Below, in pieces: positions 7,359 to 15,505 of a DNA stretch of 64,000 nt; position 1 is the first letter of the stretch, and each line of letters begins with the position of its first letter. Under the pieces are notes generated by a model. It was not told where the DNA came from, did no database searches, and saw only the letters and a list, made by a program, of their open reading frames with translations. The DNA is from Pseudomonas fragi (GTDB lineage: Bacteria; Pseudomonadota; Gammaproteobacteria; Pseudomonadales; Pseudomonadaceae): contig NZ_NQKQ01000011.1 of assembly GCF_002269505.1 (NCBI RefSeq), positions 1 to 64,000 on the forward strand, read 5' to 3'. The translations under genes and the position numbers were made by a program.

Positions 7359-8879
7359 ATGGCAGCCACCATGTCCAACTTAGCCTGCGGTCATGTATTC
7401 GGTATTGCGACGCCCCACTTCAAGTCATCCATGATGGGCATGCAAGACTATCTGTTAACAGGCGCAGGGCCGGGCGCTGCAATAAGTGCGGCACTCTCAT
7501 TGACCTATAACCTTCCGCACCTGTGCGGTCTGGGAGGCGATGCAATCATTATGCAGGCAAGCCCCGGCAACCTGGAGGTATTCAACGGCACGGGCGTAAC
7601 GGGCACACACCAGCACCACGACAACTATTTATATAAAGGCCTTGAATCAATCCCCAGACGAGGCATTTACAGCACGATGGTGTATGGCTGCCCTAGCGCC
7701 TACGAGCGGTATACACAGTTGCACGATATCGATTTGAACAGGGTATTTAAACATTTGCACGAACATGATTTAAAACATGGACTGATAACAACTGAAAGTT
7801 TATTGCAGGCATTTTACAGCAGTACCAAAGAACCACAGATTCAAACTCGCTTTACTCAATGGACGCAATGCTTCATTCAACGCAAAGACCCTGAACCCTT
7901 ATACCGCCACACCCTGGCCACTTTGGCACGGGAGGGCTTTTCGTCGATGTACCAGGGGTTGCTGGCCGAGCAGGTGTTCGACCAGTTGTACAGATGCGAC
8001 CCGCACCTTTACACGGCTGGTGACTTTGCCGATTTTGCACCCAACCCCTCAGAGGTCAAAAGCACGCGCTTCATGCACGCCACGGTGACGGCGCATGGCA
8101 GCAACAGCCCGTGGAAAGAGCTGTTCCTGCTGCTGAAAATCTACCAATTGAGTGCCCAGGACACTACCTTACTGACGCCCGCTCAGCTTTGTACCGCCGC
8201 CGGACTGATCGACACCTGGCTGGCCTCACACCCTGCTTCAGATACAGGCAATGAGCGCACCCTCGACCAACAGGCAGCATTGATCCATCAGCAGCTCAAA
8301 CAGGGCAACCCTGAACCTGTGCCCCAATCGTGCAAAACCTCGCACACCATCTTTATGGCGTGCGCCGCGGCTGACGGCACCCTGACCGGTATCACCAACT
8401 CAATCTTCACCCCCCTGGGTTCACTCTTCGAAATCGATAACAGCGGCATTATCCTGAGCAACCGGGCCTTCTCATTCAATGGCCCCCATGCGTGCTCGAC
8501 CTTCAAGGGCAGGACCGCCGCCAACCACACCACCAACTGCGTCCATGTCAGCACCGGCCACCTGGAGTTTATCCTGGGCACATCGGGAGGGCCTGTGCAG
8601 TCGCAAACCCTGGCGTTCATCATCTACAAGATTGTCGCGCAGAACTGCCCGATCCAGACAGCCCTCGCCAGCCCACGCTGTGCCAATCTGGGCCGTCACC
8701 CCAAGACCGGCGGCATCACTTATTTAAGTGAAGCGCCACAGGCAGACCCGGTCTTTACCTGGACCAACGGCCTGTCCGAGAAACTGGGAGTGGTGCAACT
8801 GGCCGGTATCAACACCCTCAGCGGCCAGGTGTTCGCTGCAGCCGACCCCCGCGGTAGTGGCGTGGCTCTGGCGGTATGA
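7359..8879 (+). CDS. gamma-glutamyltranspeptidase-like protein
   Basis: A 506-residue Ntn-hydrolase of the gamma-glutamyltransferase family. The N-terminal half has the family opening (GPGAAISAALSLTYNLPHLCGLGGDA, residues about 37-62, quoted in two overlapping parts in the literature pattern GDAAVAAAL...GIGGDAF). KTSH at 326-329 aligns with the autocleavage site of E. coli GGT, making Thr327 the likely nucleophile, and GTSGGP near 400 matches the GSPGG loop. It differs from housekeeping GGT in having no visible signal peptide and being shorter (506 against about 580), so it is probably cytoplasmic. It may remove or transfer a gamma-glutamyl group on a pathway intermediate. No clear Shine-Dalgarno precedes 7359; the ATG at 7371 is an alternative start. 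Its stop overlaps the next start by 4 bp. The DNA is AT-richer than the flanks. Confidence 0.78.
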   Translation: MAATMSNLACGHVFGIATPHFKSSMMGMQDYLLTGAGPGAAISAALSLTYNLPHLCGLGGDAIIMQASPGNLEVFNGTGVTGTHQHHDNYLYKGLESIPRRGIYSTMVYGCPSAYERYTQLHDIDLNRVFKHLHEHDLKHGLITTESLLQAFYSSTKEPQIQTRFTQWTQCFIQRKDPEPLYRHTLATLAREGFSSMYQGLLAEQVFDQLYRCDPHLYTAGDFADFAPNPSEVKSTRFMHATVTAHGSNSPWKELFLLLKIYQLSAQDTTLLTPAQLCTAAGLIDTWLASHPASDTGNERTLDQQAALIHQQLKQGNPEPVPQSCKTSHTIFMACAAADGTLTGITNSIFTPLGSLFEIDNSGIILSNRAFSFNGPHACSTFKGRTAANHTTNCVHVSTGHLEFILGTSGGPVQSQTLAFIIYKIVAQNCPIQTALASPRCANLGRHPKTGGITYLSEAPQADPVFTWTNGLSEKLGVVQLAGINTLSGQVFAAADPRGSGVALAV

Positions 8880-10375
8880 GCATTCACGGCAGCGGCTCGC
8901 ACCATGCCGCCCTCCTGACCGTCGCCAGCGCTTTTTTTCTGGAGGTGCTGGACGCAACCATCATGATCGTAGCCATCATCTCCCTGGCCAACGATCTGGG
9001 CGCGAGCATCAGCGGCGTCACCCTGGCATTGGCTGCTTACCTGCTGGCCCTGGTGGTATTCACCCCCGCGAGTGGGCATCTGTTCAAAAAGCTCGCGCTT
9101 GCGCAACGCTTCCAGTGCGGCCTGCTGATTCTTTGCCTGGCATCACTGGCCTGCGCCAGTAGCCAGAACCTTTACATGCTGTGCATTGCCCGTCTGGCCC
9201 AAGGCTTTGGCAGTGCGCTGATCGTGCCCGCCGGGCGCACCCTGATCCTGGCCAATACCGACAAAAACCAAATCCCCAGGATCATGGCCTGGCTGATTGC
9301 CCCTGCGCTGGTCGCCCCGATTGTGGCCCCGTCTATGGCCAACGTACTCCTAAGCCTGGGTAACTGGCGGCTGATTTTCTGTTTTATCGCATTCTGCGCG
9401 GCAGGGCTGATTGCCGTATGCCGGGTGACGCTGTTTTCACTGCCTGCCCCCACAGCCCGCCAGCATCCCTTTGACGTTTATGCCTACGGGTTATGGGGGC
9501 TGTCTTCGTCGGCGTTGTTCGCGATGTTTGTTGCCGGCTCGAACAGTCGCCCCCTCTATACCCTGTTGGCAGCCATCGTGATGTTTTATGCCGGTGTGCG
9601 GTTGTACCAAAGACTATGCCAAGCCACTGACAAACAACTGTTCGATCTGTCGTTGCTCAACAACCCGTTGTTCACGTTCAACATCGTTTCAGGCAGCTTT
9701 TTCCGTATCAGCATTTATGCATTTCCTACCGTGCTGATCATCCATCTGCTGAAAACATCGGATTACCCGCCCAGTTCAATTGGCCACTGCCTGTTGTTTA
9801 TCTTTGCCGGCAATCTTCTTGCAAAACCCGTGGCGGCCAGAATATTGGCGAACAGCCTCTCGATAAAACGCTACTTCTTGTATTCGGCGCTGGCAACGTC
9901 CGTCACATTGAGCGTGTTCTTTTATCCGCGCCTGTCTGACCAACTTCCTGTGCTATGGCTGGCCTGCGCCCTGCACGGCTGCGCGCGCTCTTTTCAATTT
10001 CTCGGCTACTCCTCCAGAAGCCTGCGCGATATCGAACCCTCGCGCATGCATCACGCCAATATCCTTCTTGGCGCGGTCATGCAACACAACGCGCTGATCG
10101 CACAGGCGGTACCCGCCCTGCTGGCAGCGTTCCTGATCCCCACCCGCCTGCCCGGCGAATCCAGCGACGGGTTCTTCAACCTGGGCATGGCCACAGTCAC
10201 CGCCCTGTCATTGATGGCTGCACTGAGCGCGCTGCGCATGCCCAATTCGAGCAGACAAGAATCCCCCCCGAGCACTGTACCCCCCACATACGCAAAAGCT
10301 GGAAATCACACGCACTTAAGCGTTGCTACGCAAGGAGCTGAAGATGAAAGCCGTGAAGCTGAAAACCACCGTTGA
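8876..10375 (+). CDS. MFS efflux transporter, DHA2 (EmrB-like) type
   Basis: A 499-residue integral membrane protein with about 12-14 hydrophobic spans. The first span carries LEVLDATIMIVAI, the DHA2 signature seen in EmrB/QacA drug exporters, and the fourth region RLAQGFGSALIVPAGR resembles motif C/D segments. It is most likely a proton-coupled exporter in the inner membrane for the product of the cluster. The ATG at 8876 overlaps the upstream TGA (ATGA), and the 3' end overlaps the cyclohydrolase start by 32 bp, so expression is coupled. The C-terminal 40 residues are polar. The substrate cannot be told from sequence. Confidence 0.85.
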   Translation: MSIHGSGSHHAALLTVASAFFLEVLDATIMIVAIISLANDLGASISGVTLALAAYLLALVVFTPASGHLFKKLALAQRFQCGLLILCLASLACASSQNLYMLCIARLAQGFGSALIVPAGRTLILANTDKNQIPRIMAWLIAPALVAPIVAPSMANVLLSLGNWRLIFCFIAFCAAGLIAVCRVTLFSLPAPTARQHPFDVYAYGLWGLSSSALFAMFVAGSNSRPLYTLLAAIVMFYAGVRLYQRLCQATDKQLFDLSLLNNPLFTFNIVSGSFFRISIYAFPTVLIIHLLKTSDYPPSSIGHCLLFIFAGNLLAKPVAARILANSLSIKRYFLYSALATSVTLSVFFYPRLSDQLPVLWLACALHGCARSFQFLGYSSRSLRDIEPSRMHHANILLGAVMQHNALIAQAVPALLAAFLIPTRLPGESSDGFFNLGMATVTALSLMAALSALRMPNSSRQESPPSTVPPTYAKAGNHTHLSVATQGAEDESREAENHR

Positions 10376-10946
10376 AATCCCCATAGAGGGCATCCCCCTG
10401 CCCACTCGATTTGTGTCATTTGAAGGTGTAGACAAAGAACACTTCGCGTTGCTGATTGGCGACTGTCACACCCTACCCGTGCTGACTCGTATTCATTCGG
10501 AATGCCTGACCGGCGATGTATTCGGTTCAAGACGCTGTGATTGCGGCGCCCAACTGAAGGAAGCACTGTCACACATGTCCGAACGCGGTGGTGGTGTATT
10601 GATTTATCTGCGCCAGGAAGGTCGCGGCATTGGCCTGTACTCCAAGTTCGATGCCTATGTGTTGCAAACCCAGGGCATTGATACCTTCACCGCCAATGAG
10701 ATGCTCGGCTATGCCGATGACTCTAGAGAGTTTGAAAGCGCGGGCGCCATGCTCAAGGCGCTGGACATCCGCCATATAGACCTTATTACCAATAACCCGG
10801 CAAAAGTCCTGGCGCTGCAAGGTTGCAATATCACCATCAACAGAACCCTGCCATCCGGTGTGTTTTTAACCGTCGAAAACGAGCGCTACCTGCGCAGCAA
10901 AATCAATAAAAAACAGCACACGATCAACTTGAATAAAAACAGGTGA
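10344..10946 (+). CDS. ribA: GTP cyclohydrolase II paralogue
   Basis: A 200-residue GTP cyclohydrolase II that should open GTP to 2,5-diamino-6-ribosylamino-4(3H)-pyrimidinone 5'-phosphate, formate and pyrophosphate. The zinc ligands Cys54, Cys65 and Cys67 (SRRCDCG) are in place, as are RQEGRGIGL at 90-98 and TNNPAK near 149. The C-terminus is altered: the usual GxNPxN...YLxTK...GHLL tail is replaced by a segment ending INKKQHTINLNKNR. ATG 10344 is chosen because AAGGAG lies six bases upstream; an in-frame start at 10323 lacks one. It is probably a cluster-specific second copy, with the housekeeping ribA elsewhere. Toxoflavin clusters use such a paralogue (ToxB), but the other tox genes are absent. 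Confidence 0.88.
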   Translation: MKAVKLKTTVEIPIEGIPLPTRFVSFEGVDKEHFALLIGDCHTLPVLTRIHSECLTGDVFGSRRCDCGAQLKEALSHMSERGGGVLIYLRQEGRGIGLYSKFDAYVLQTQGIDTFTANEMLGYADDSREFESAGAMLKALDIRHIDLITNNPAKVLALQGCNITINRTLPSGVFLTVENERYLRSKINKKQHTINLNKNR

Positions 10947-10951
10947 TTGCC

Positions 10952-11848
10952 ATGAACTCCTACATCCTGAACTTTTGCCCCACCGGCATGGTGCCCACCA
11001 AGCACATGAACCCGCACACGCCGGTGAGCACGTCGGAAATCATTGAAGATGTATTGATGGCCTCCGAACTGGGGGCTTCCATCGCCCACTTGCACGCCCG
11101 GGATCAAAAAACCGGCGAACCCACATGCGACCTCAATACCTTCGCCGCAATCATCGAAGGCATCCGCAAATACAACAAGCAACTGGTCTTGTGCGTTTCG
11201 CTCAGCGGTCGCAATGTTTGCGATCCGGCACTCAGGGCCCTGCCCCTTTCGCTGGATGGCGAGGCCAAACCCGACATGGGTTCATTGACGTTATCGTCCA
11301 TGAACTTTGCCACTCAACCGAGCATCAATGCCCCGGACACGATCAATTACCTCGCCGGGCAAATGGCGCTCAAAGGCATCTCACCCGAAGTTGAGATATT
11401 CGATAGCGGCATGTCGAGTTGCCTGAACAGCCTGATCAAAAAATCGTTAATGCCGCCCACTGTCTACGCCAATATTTTGTTGGGCAATATTTTTGGTGCA
11501 CAACCGAGCTTCGCTCATATCGCCGCCATTACCAGTTCGTTGCCTGGCAATGTAGTGAGTTCCTTTGCCGGGCTGGGCAGTTATCAACTGCGCAGCAACG
11601 CCCTGGCCCTGGCCGCAGGTCACGGCATCCGCATCGGCCTTGAGGACAACATCTGGTTCGACCACGAACGCACCACCCTGGCGAGCAACCGCAGTTTGCT
11701 GGAGCGCATCACGGCCATTGCCAACCTTCAGCAATTGACCCCCGCTACCCCGATGCAAGTCAGGGAGCGCCTGGGCTTGCAGCCCGGGCAAGGTCGCTAT
11801 GGCCTGATCCCTATCGCTGACCAATACAGGGAAGCCGCCCATGGATAA
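10952..11848 (+). CDS. beta-keto acid cleavage enzyme (BKACE, DUF849)
   Basis: A 298-residue member of the BKACE family, which condenses a beta-keto acid with acetyl-CoA to give acetoacetate and a new acyl-CoA. The Zn ligands are seen as His46 and His48 (AHLHARD), matching the numbering I recall for the type enzyme Kce, and Glu231-Asp232 in IGLEDN. EVEIFDSG near 147 carries a further conserved acid. AGGTGA ends five bases before ATG 10952; a GTG at 10943 overlapping the cyclohydrolase stop is the alternative start. BKACE substrates vary widely, so the keto acid is unknown. Its place between riboflavin-pathway paralogues is unusual. Confidence 0.85.
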   Translation: MNSYILNFCPTGMVPTKHMNPHTPVSTSEIIEDVLMASELGASIAHLHARDQKTGEPTCDLNTFAAIIEGIRKYNKQLVLCVSLSGRNVCDPALRALPLSLDGEAKPDMGSLTLSSMNFATQPSINAPDTINYLAGQMALKGISPEVEIFDSGMSSCLNSLIKKSLMPPTVYANILLGNIFGAQPSFAHIAAITSSLPGNVVSSFAGLGSYQLRSNALALAAGHGIRIGLEDNIWFDHERTTLASNRSLLERITAIANLQQLTPATPMQVRERLGLQPGQGRYGLIPIADQYREAAHG

Positions 11849-12629
11849 TGTCTGGTTTACGCCCGAGGGCTATCAACGCACGTCCAGGGACCTGCAAAGA
11901 CGGTGTTTGAAGCTGCTGCTGTCCTTCGCCCCGCCCCGGGGTACCCTGCTGGATGTCGGCTGTGGAACCGGCAATACTTTGCTGTTTACGGACAAGGAAA
12001 ACATTGAACAGTATGTGGGCATTGATATTTCCCAAGATATGATTGCGTATGCCAACCGAGCCCACGCAGCCCCCCATGTCAGGTTTATGGTCAGTGACTT
12101 TCTCGATTACCCCCTTGAGCAGTTACCGCTGTTTGATGCAGCCATTTGTGCAGCCTGTTTGCACTGGTTTATCCCCCACGAACAAACCGTTATCAACAAG
12201 TTGGCCCAAGCCATAAAACCGGGCGGTTATCTGTATTTGTCCTGCGCCTTTGACTTCGATTATGTCTTGGGCGAGCGCGTGATCCAGGAACAGGTGCTGA
12301 TGGATATACGTCGGCAATACCCCTGTATTGCAGACCCGGTGGTATTCGATGATTTTCGTTTCAACAGAGGTACCCTGATCAGCACACTGCACGACTTTGA
12401 AATCATTCGCTCGCACCGTATCGAGGAACCCGTGCAGTTTGAGAATTTTGAAGACTTTAGAGATTGGCACCTGGGCAGCGGCTCGGTGATTTACGCTCAG
12501 TTCGATGAAAGATTCCGCGAACGGGCAATTACCGATTACTACCAGAAACTGTATGAACACTATTGTGCCGGCACTTATAAAACCGCGTATTCCACTGGCC
12601 TTATGCTGCTTGAAAGGAGGAAAGCCTGA
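11841..12629 (+). CDS. class I SAM-dependent methyltransferase
   Basis: A 262-residue cytoplasmic methyltransferase with a Rossmann core. Motif I is LLDVGCGTGNTLLF at residues 36-49; the acidic residue ending strand 2 is in YVGIDISQDMI. Motif IV-like and VI-like stretches follow (FDAAICAACLHWF; LAQAIKPGGYLYLS). It resembles small-molecule O-, N- or C-methyltransferases of the UbiE/BioC type; the substrate is unknown, but an N-methylation of the pteridine/pyrimidine product would fit. It overlaps the BKACE gene by 8 bp and shares TGATG with the next start, so it is tightly coupled in the operon. Confidence 0.85.
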   Translation: MDNVWFTPEGYQRTSRDLQRRCLKLLLSFAPPRGTLLDVGCGTGNTLLFTDKENIEQYVGIDISQDMIAYANRAHAAPHVRFMVSDFLDYPLEQLPLFDAAICAACLHWFIPHEQTVINKLAQAIKPGGYLYLSCAFDFDYVLGERVIQEQVLMDIRRQYPCIADPVVFDDFRFNRGTLISTLHDFEIIRSHRIEEPVQFENFEDFRDWHLGSGSVIYAQFDERFRERAITDYYQKLYEHYCAGTYKTAYSTGLMLLERRKA

Positions 12630-13276
12630 TGTATACCGGCATTGTGCAAGGCACTGCCCGCGTTCTCTCCCTGCACAAGGAGACGGGGCACCAGAGGATC
12701 GTACTGGTACAGGACTCGCCCCTGTTCGATAACATCGATATTGGCGCCAGCGTGTCGGTCAACGGCACATGCCTGACAGTGACCGCTTATTCGTCTGACA
12801 GCGCCACGTTCGATATCTCCAATCGGACAGCGGAAATCACCACGCTTGAGAACCTGAAGGTGAATGACCGGGTCAATATCGAACGTTCCCACCGCGCAGG
12901 CGAAGAAAACGGCGGACACGCGCTCTACGGCCACATTGAAAGCACCGCGCAGGTGGTGTCGTGGCAGCCACTGGGCGAAACCGTGAGCGCCGTTTTGCAG
13001 CTGGAACCGGCGACCTCGGCTTATGTGTTCGAGAAAGGGTTTATCGGCCTGCACGGTTGTAGCCTGACCGTTGACCGCCTGGATGAAGAGCGGCACACAC
13101 TCACGGTAAACCTGATCCCGCTAACCCTCGCCCTGACTAACTTGAGCGGCTTGCAGGTGGGCGACCGAGTCAATGTTGAAATAGACCAGACTACGCGAAC
13201 GTTGGTGGATACCCTGCAACGAACGCTGGCTCGCCAGCGCGGGAAATCTGGAGATACTGTCAAGGGATCTTTGTAG
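12629..13276 (+). CDS. divergent riboflavin synthase (alpha chain) paralogue
   Basis: A 215-residue protein with the two-barrel layout of riboflavin synthase (MYTGIVQGTA at the start; GFIGLHGCSLTV opening the second half). Compared from memory with E. coli RibC, Ser41, Cys48, His97, His102 and Lys137 are kept, but the second-domain DG.SLT aspartate (D143) is His142, IPET has become IPLT, and the first-domain D.MKETL has become DISNRTA. Catalysis of 6,7-dimethyl-8-ribityllumazine dismutation may therefore be lost or changed; lumazine- or flavin-binding, as in lumazine protein, is an alternative. A strong AGGAGG ends eight bases before the ATG. Its TAG stop lies at the edge of a palindromic repeat. 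Confidence 0.82.
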   Translation: MYTGIVQGTARVLSLHKETGHQRIVLVQDSPLFDNIDIGASVSVNGTCLTVTAYSSDSATFDISNRTAEITTLENLKVNDRVNIERSHRAGEENGGHALYGHIESTAQVVSWQPLGETVSAVLQLEPATSAYVFEKGFIGLHGCSLTVDRLDEERHTLTVNLIPLTLALTNLSGLQVGDRVNVEIDQTTRTLVDTLQRTLARQRGKSGDTVKGSL

Positions 13277-13420
13277 CAGCTGACTCGCGCAGCAAGGCTG
13301 TGTCCGGCTGCGCAGCGGCCGTAAACACAGGCGACTCGCTCGTCCTGACACACCGCGATTGCCGGATTTTCGACCGCTCTGCGCTCGATCGCAGCCTCGC
13401 TGCGCTCCTCAGCGACTACA
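13272..13420. repeat. degenerate palindromic (REP-like) element
   Basis: Starts TGTAGCAGCTGACTCGCGCAG and ends with TCGCAGCCTCGCTGCG...CAGCGACTACA, so the outer ends are inverted and related to the REP arms at 1433 and 4152, with an enlarged centre. It fills the gap between the convergent cluster end and wspR, and may stop transcription from both sides. The stop codon of the riboflavin synthase-like gene overlaps its left edge. Confidence 0.6.
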
Positions 13421-13440
13421 GGCTTTGTGCATTGCTGCCC

Positions 13441-14442
13441 CTACTCGATCCCCACCTGGTTACGCCCGTTTTTCTTGGCAAGGTAAAGCCCTTTGTCTGC
13501 CGCTGAAATCAGCTCGCGACAATTGCTGCCCTGCTGCGGCGTCATGGTCGACAGACCAATGCTGATGGTCAGGCTGCAACCCGCAGTCGGCGAAATATGC
13601 GGAATCTTCATCGCCTCAACCGCCATGCGCAGCTTTTCTGCTACCAGCCGCGCGCCACCCTGGGAGGTGTTGGGCAGCACGATGGCAAATTCCTCACCAC
13701 CATAACGGGCCGGCAAGTCTGATGGCCGGCTGCTGGCGTCACGGATGGCTGCAGCCACCTTGCGCAACGCTTCATCACCGTCCAGATGACCAAAGGAGTC
13801 GTTGTATGACTTGAAGTAATCAACATCGATCATCAGCATCGACAATTGGGTCTGCTCGCGCATTGCACGACGCCATTCCAGTTCAAGGTATTCATCGAAG
13901 TGGCGGCGATTGGACAGCCCGGTCAGGCCATCGGAGTTCATCAGCCGTTGCAGTACCAGATTGGTATCCAGCAACTGCTGTTGACTGACCCGCAGCGCAC
14001 GGTAGGCCGCATCACGTTGCAACAGCGTCATGTAGGAGCGCGAGTGATAGCGGATGCGCGCCACCAGTTCGATGTTGTCCGGCAGTTTTACCAGGTAATC
14101 ATTGGCCCCCGCCGAAAACGCCGCGCTTTTGATCAGCGGGTCCTCTTTGGTGGACAACACGATAATCGGAATATTTTGCGTCGCCGGGTGGTTGCGGTAT
14201 TCGCGCACCAGACTCAAGCCGTCCAACCCGGGCATCACCAGGTCCTGCAAAATGACTGTCGGCTTGATACGGATAGCCTGGGCAATGGCCTGGTGCGGGT
14301 CCGCACAAAAGTGAAAATCAATGTTTTGTTCAAGGGCCAGCCCTCGGCGCACGGCTTCGCCGATCATTGCCTGATCGTCTACCAGCAACACCATGGCCGC
14401 GTTTTCATCAGTTTTAACGTCGTCCAACTGCAAGTCGCTCAT
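13441..14442 (-). CDS. wspR: Wsp response regulator diguanylate cyclase
   Basis: A 333-residue output protein that makes c-di-GMP. Residues about 15-135 form a receiver with phospho-acceptor Asp67 (ILQDLVMPG); residues about 165-333 form the GGDEF domain with active site GGEEF at 248-252. An intact RxxD inhibitory site (RPSD, 239-242) lies five residues before it, so product feedback should operate. Phosphorylation by WspE promotes clustering and activity, which raises biofilm matrix production. It is last in the wsp operon, 52 bp after wspF. The upstream junction with prfB is interrupted here by the six-gene cluster. Confidence 0.97.
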   Translation of the reverse strand: MSDLQLDDVKTDENAAMVLLVDDQAMIGEAVRRGLALEQNIDFHFCADPHQAIAQAIRIKPTVILQDLVMPGLDGLSLVREYRNHPATQNIPIIVLSTKEDPLIKSAAFSAGANDYLVKLPDNIELVARIRYHSRSYMTLLQRDAAYRALRVSQQQLLDTNLVLQRLMNSDGLTGLSNRRHFDEYLELEWRRAMREQTQLSMLMIDVDYFKSYNDSFGHLDGDEALRKVAAAIRDASSRPSDLPARYGGEEFAIVLPNTSQGGARLVAEKLRMAVEAMKIPHISPTAGCSLTISIGLSTMTPQQGSNCRELISAADKGLYLAKKNGRNQVGIE

Positions 14443-14494
14443 GCGCGTTCACCTGAATTACTACCTTCAAGCCAGTCCTGCCGGGTTCTACCAG

Positions 14495-15505
14495 TCATTT
14501 GGCAAATTTCTCCAGCAAGCGTGGCGCAATCTTGTCCAATGGGCGGATCTCGACCGCTGCATCGATGGCCGCAGCCGCTTTGGGCATACCGTACACCGAG
14601 CTGCTTTGCTGATCCTGGGCGATGGTAAGAAACCCCTGCTCACGCATGAGTTTAAGACCTTGGGCCCCGTCACGCCCCATACCGGTCAACAGCACACCCA
14701 CCGCCTCGCCGTTCCAGTAGCGGGCAACACTTTCAAAAAATACATTTATCGAAGGTCGATAGATTTCATTGACCGGTTCCGCGGTGTAGGCCAGCGTACC
14801 GTTTTTCAATAAGCGGATATGGTGGTTGGTGCCCGCCAGCAGCACGGTGCCCACCTGCGGCGTTTCACCGTCGCGGGCCAAACGCACATCCAGACCGCAG
14901 GATGTGCTCAGCCACTCGGCCATGCCGGCGGCAAACACCTGGTCAACGTGCTGAACCAGCACGATAGCTGCATCAAAGTTTCTCGGCAGGCCTTTAAGCA
15001 AGGTTTCCAGCGCTGCCGGACCACCTGCCGACGAACCGATAGCCACCAGCCCGCCACGCACACCCGGCACGCGCGTCTGAGTCACTACCGGTTTGACGCG
15101 TTTTTCACTCTGGCCCATCAACCATCCAACATTGAGGATTTTGCGCAGCAATGGCGCAGCTGCTTCGCGGGGGTTGCTGCCACCCAGTACAGGGGTGTCC
15201 ACCACATCCAGAGCGCCAAAGCCCATGGCTTCAAAAACACGGTGCACATTTTGCTCGCGGTCGATGGTGACAATCACAATCGCGCAGGGGCTTTCGGCCA
15301 TGATCCGGCGTGTGGCTTCGACGCCATCCATGACCGGCATGATCAAGTCCATCAAAATCAGGTCAGGGGTGTTCTCGGCGCACAGGCGCACTGCTTCCTG
15401 GCCATCACCGGCAACCCAGATCACCTGGTGCGCGGGCTCGAACGCCAGCGCCCGGCGCAAGGCCTCAACCGCCAGGGGCATATCGTTGACGATGGCGATT
15501 CTCAT
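14495..15505 (-). CDS. wspF: Wsp chemoreceptor methylesterase (CheB-like)
   Basis: A 336-residue CheB-type enzyme that removes methyl groups from WspA and resets the Wsp pathway; loss of WspF gives wrinkly colonies in P. fluorescens and P. aeruginosa. The receiver domain has Asp53 (LILMDLIMPVMD), and the C-terminal esterase domain has AIGSSAGGPAAL with the catalytic Ser, VQHVDQ with the His, and GMGRDGAQGL with the Asp. Both domains look intact, so this strain should have a working brake on WspR. The start overlaps the wspE stop by 4 bp. Confidence 0.96.
   Translation of the reverse strand: MRIAIVNDMPLAVEALRRALAFEPAHQVIWVAGDGQEAVRLCAENTPDLILMDLIMPVMDGVEATRRIMAESPCAIVIVTIDREQNVHRVFEAMGFGALDVVDTPVLGGSNPREAAAPLLRKILNVGWLMGQSEKRVKPVVTQTRVPGVRGGLVAIGSSAGGPAALETLLKGLPRNFDAAIVLVQHVDQVFAAGMAEWLSTSCGLDVRLARDGETPQVGTVLLAGTNHHIRLLKNGTLAYTAEPVNEIYRPSINVFFESVARYWNGEAVGVLLTGMGRDGAQGLKLMREQGFLTIAQDQQSSSVYGMPKAAAAIDAAVEIRPLDKIAPRLLEKFAK

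Noticed and set aside
7359..13276. Toxoflavin (tox) biosynthetic cluster
   Set aside because: Only a GCH II paralogue and a methyltransferase are shared. No ToxC WD-repeat protein, ToxD, ToxE deaminase/RibD-like gene or RND pump is present, and the BKACE and GGT-like genes do not belong to it.
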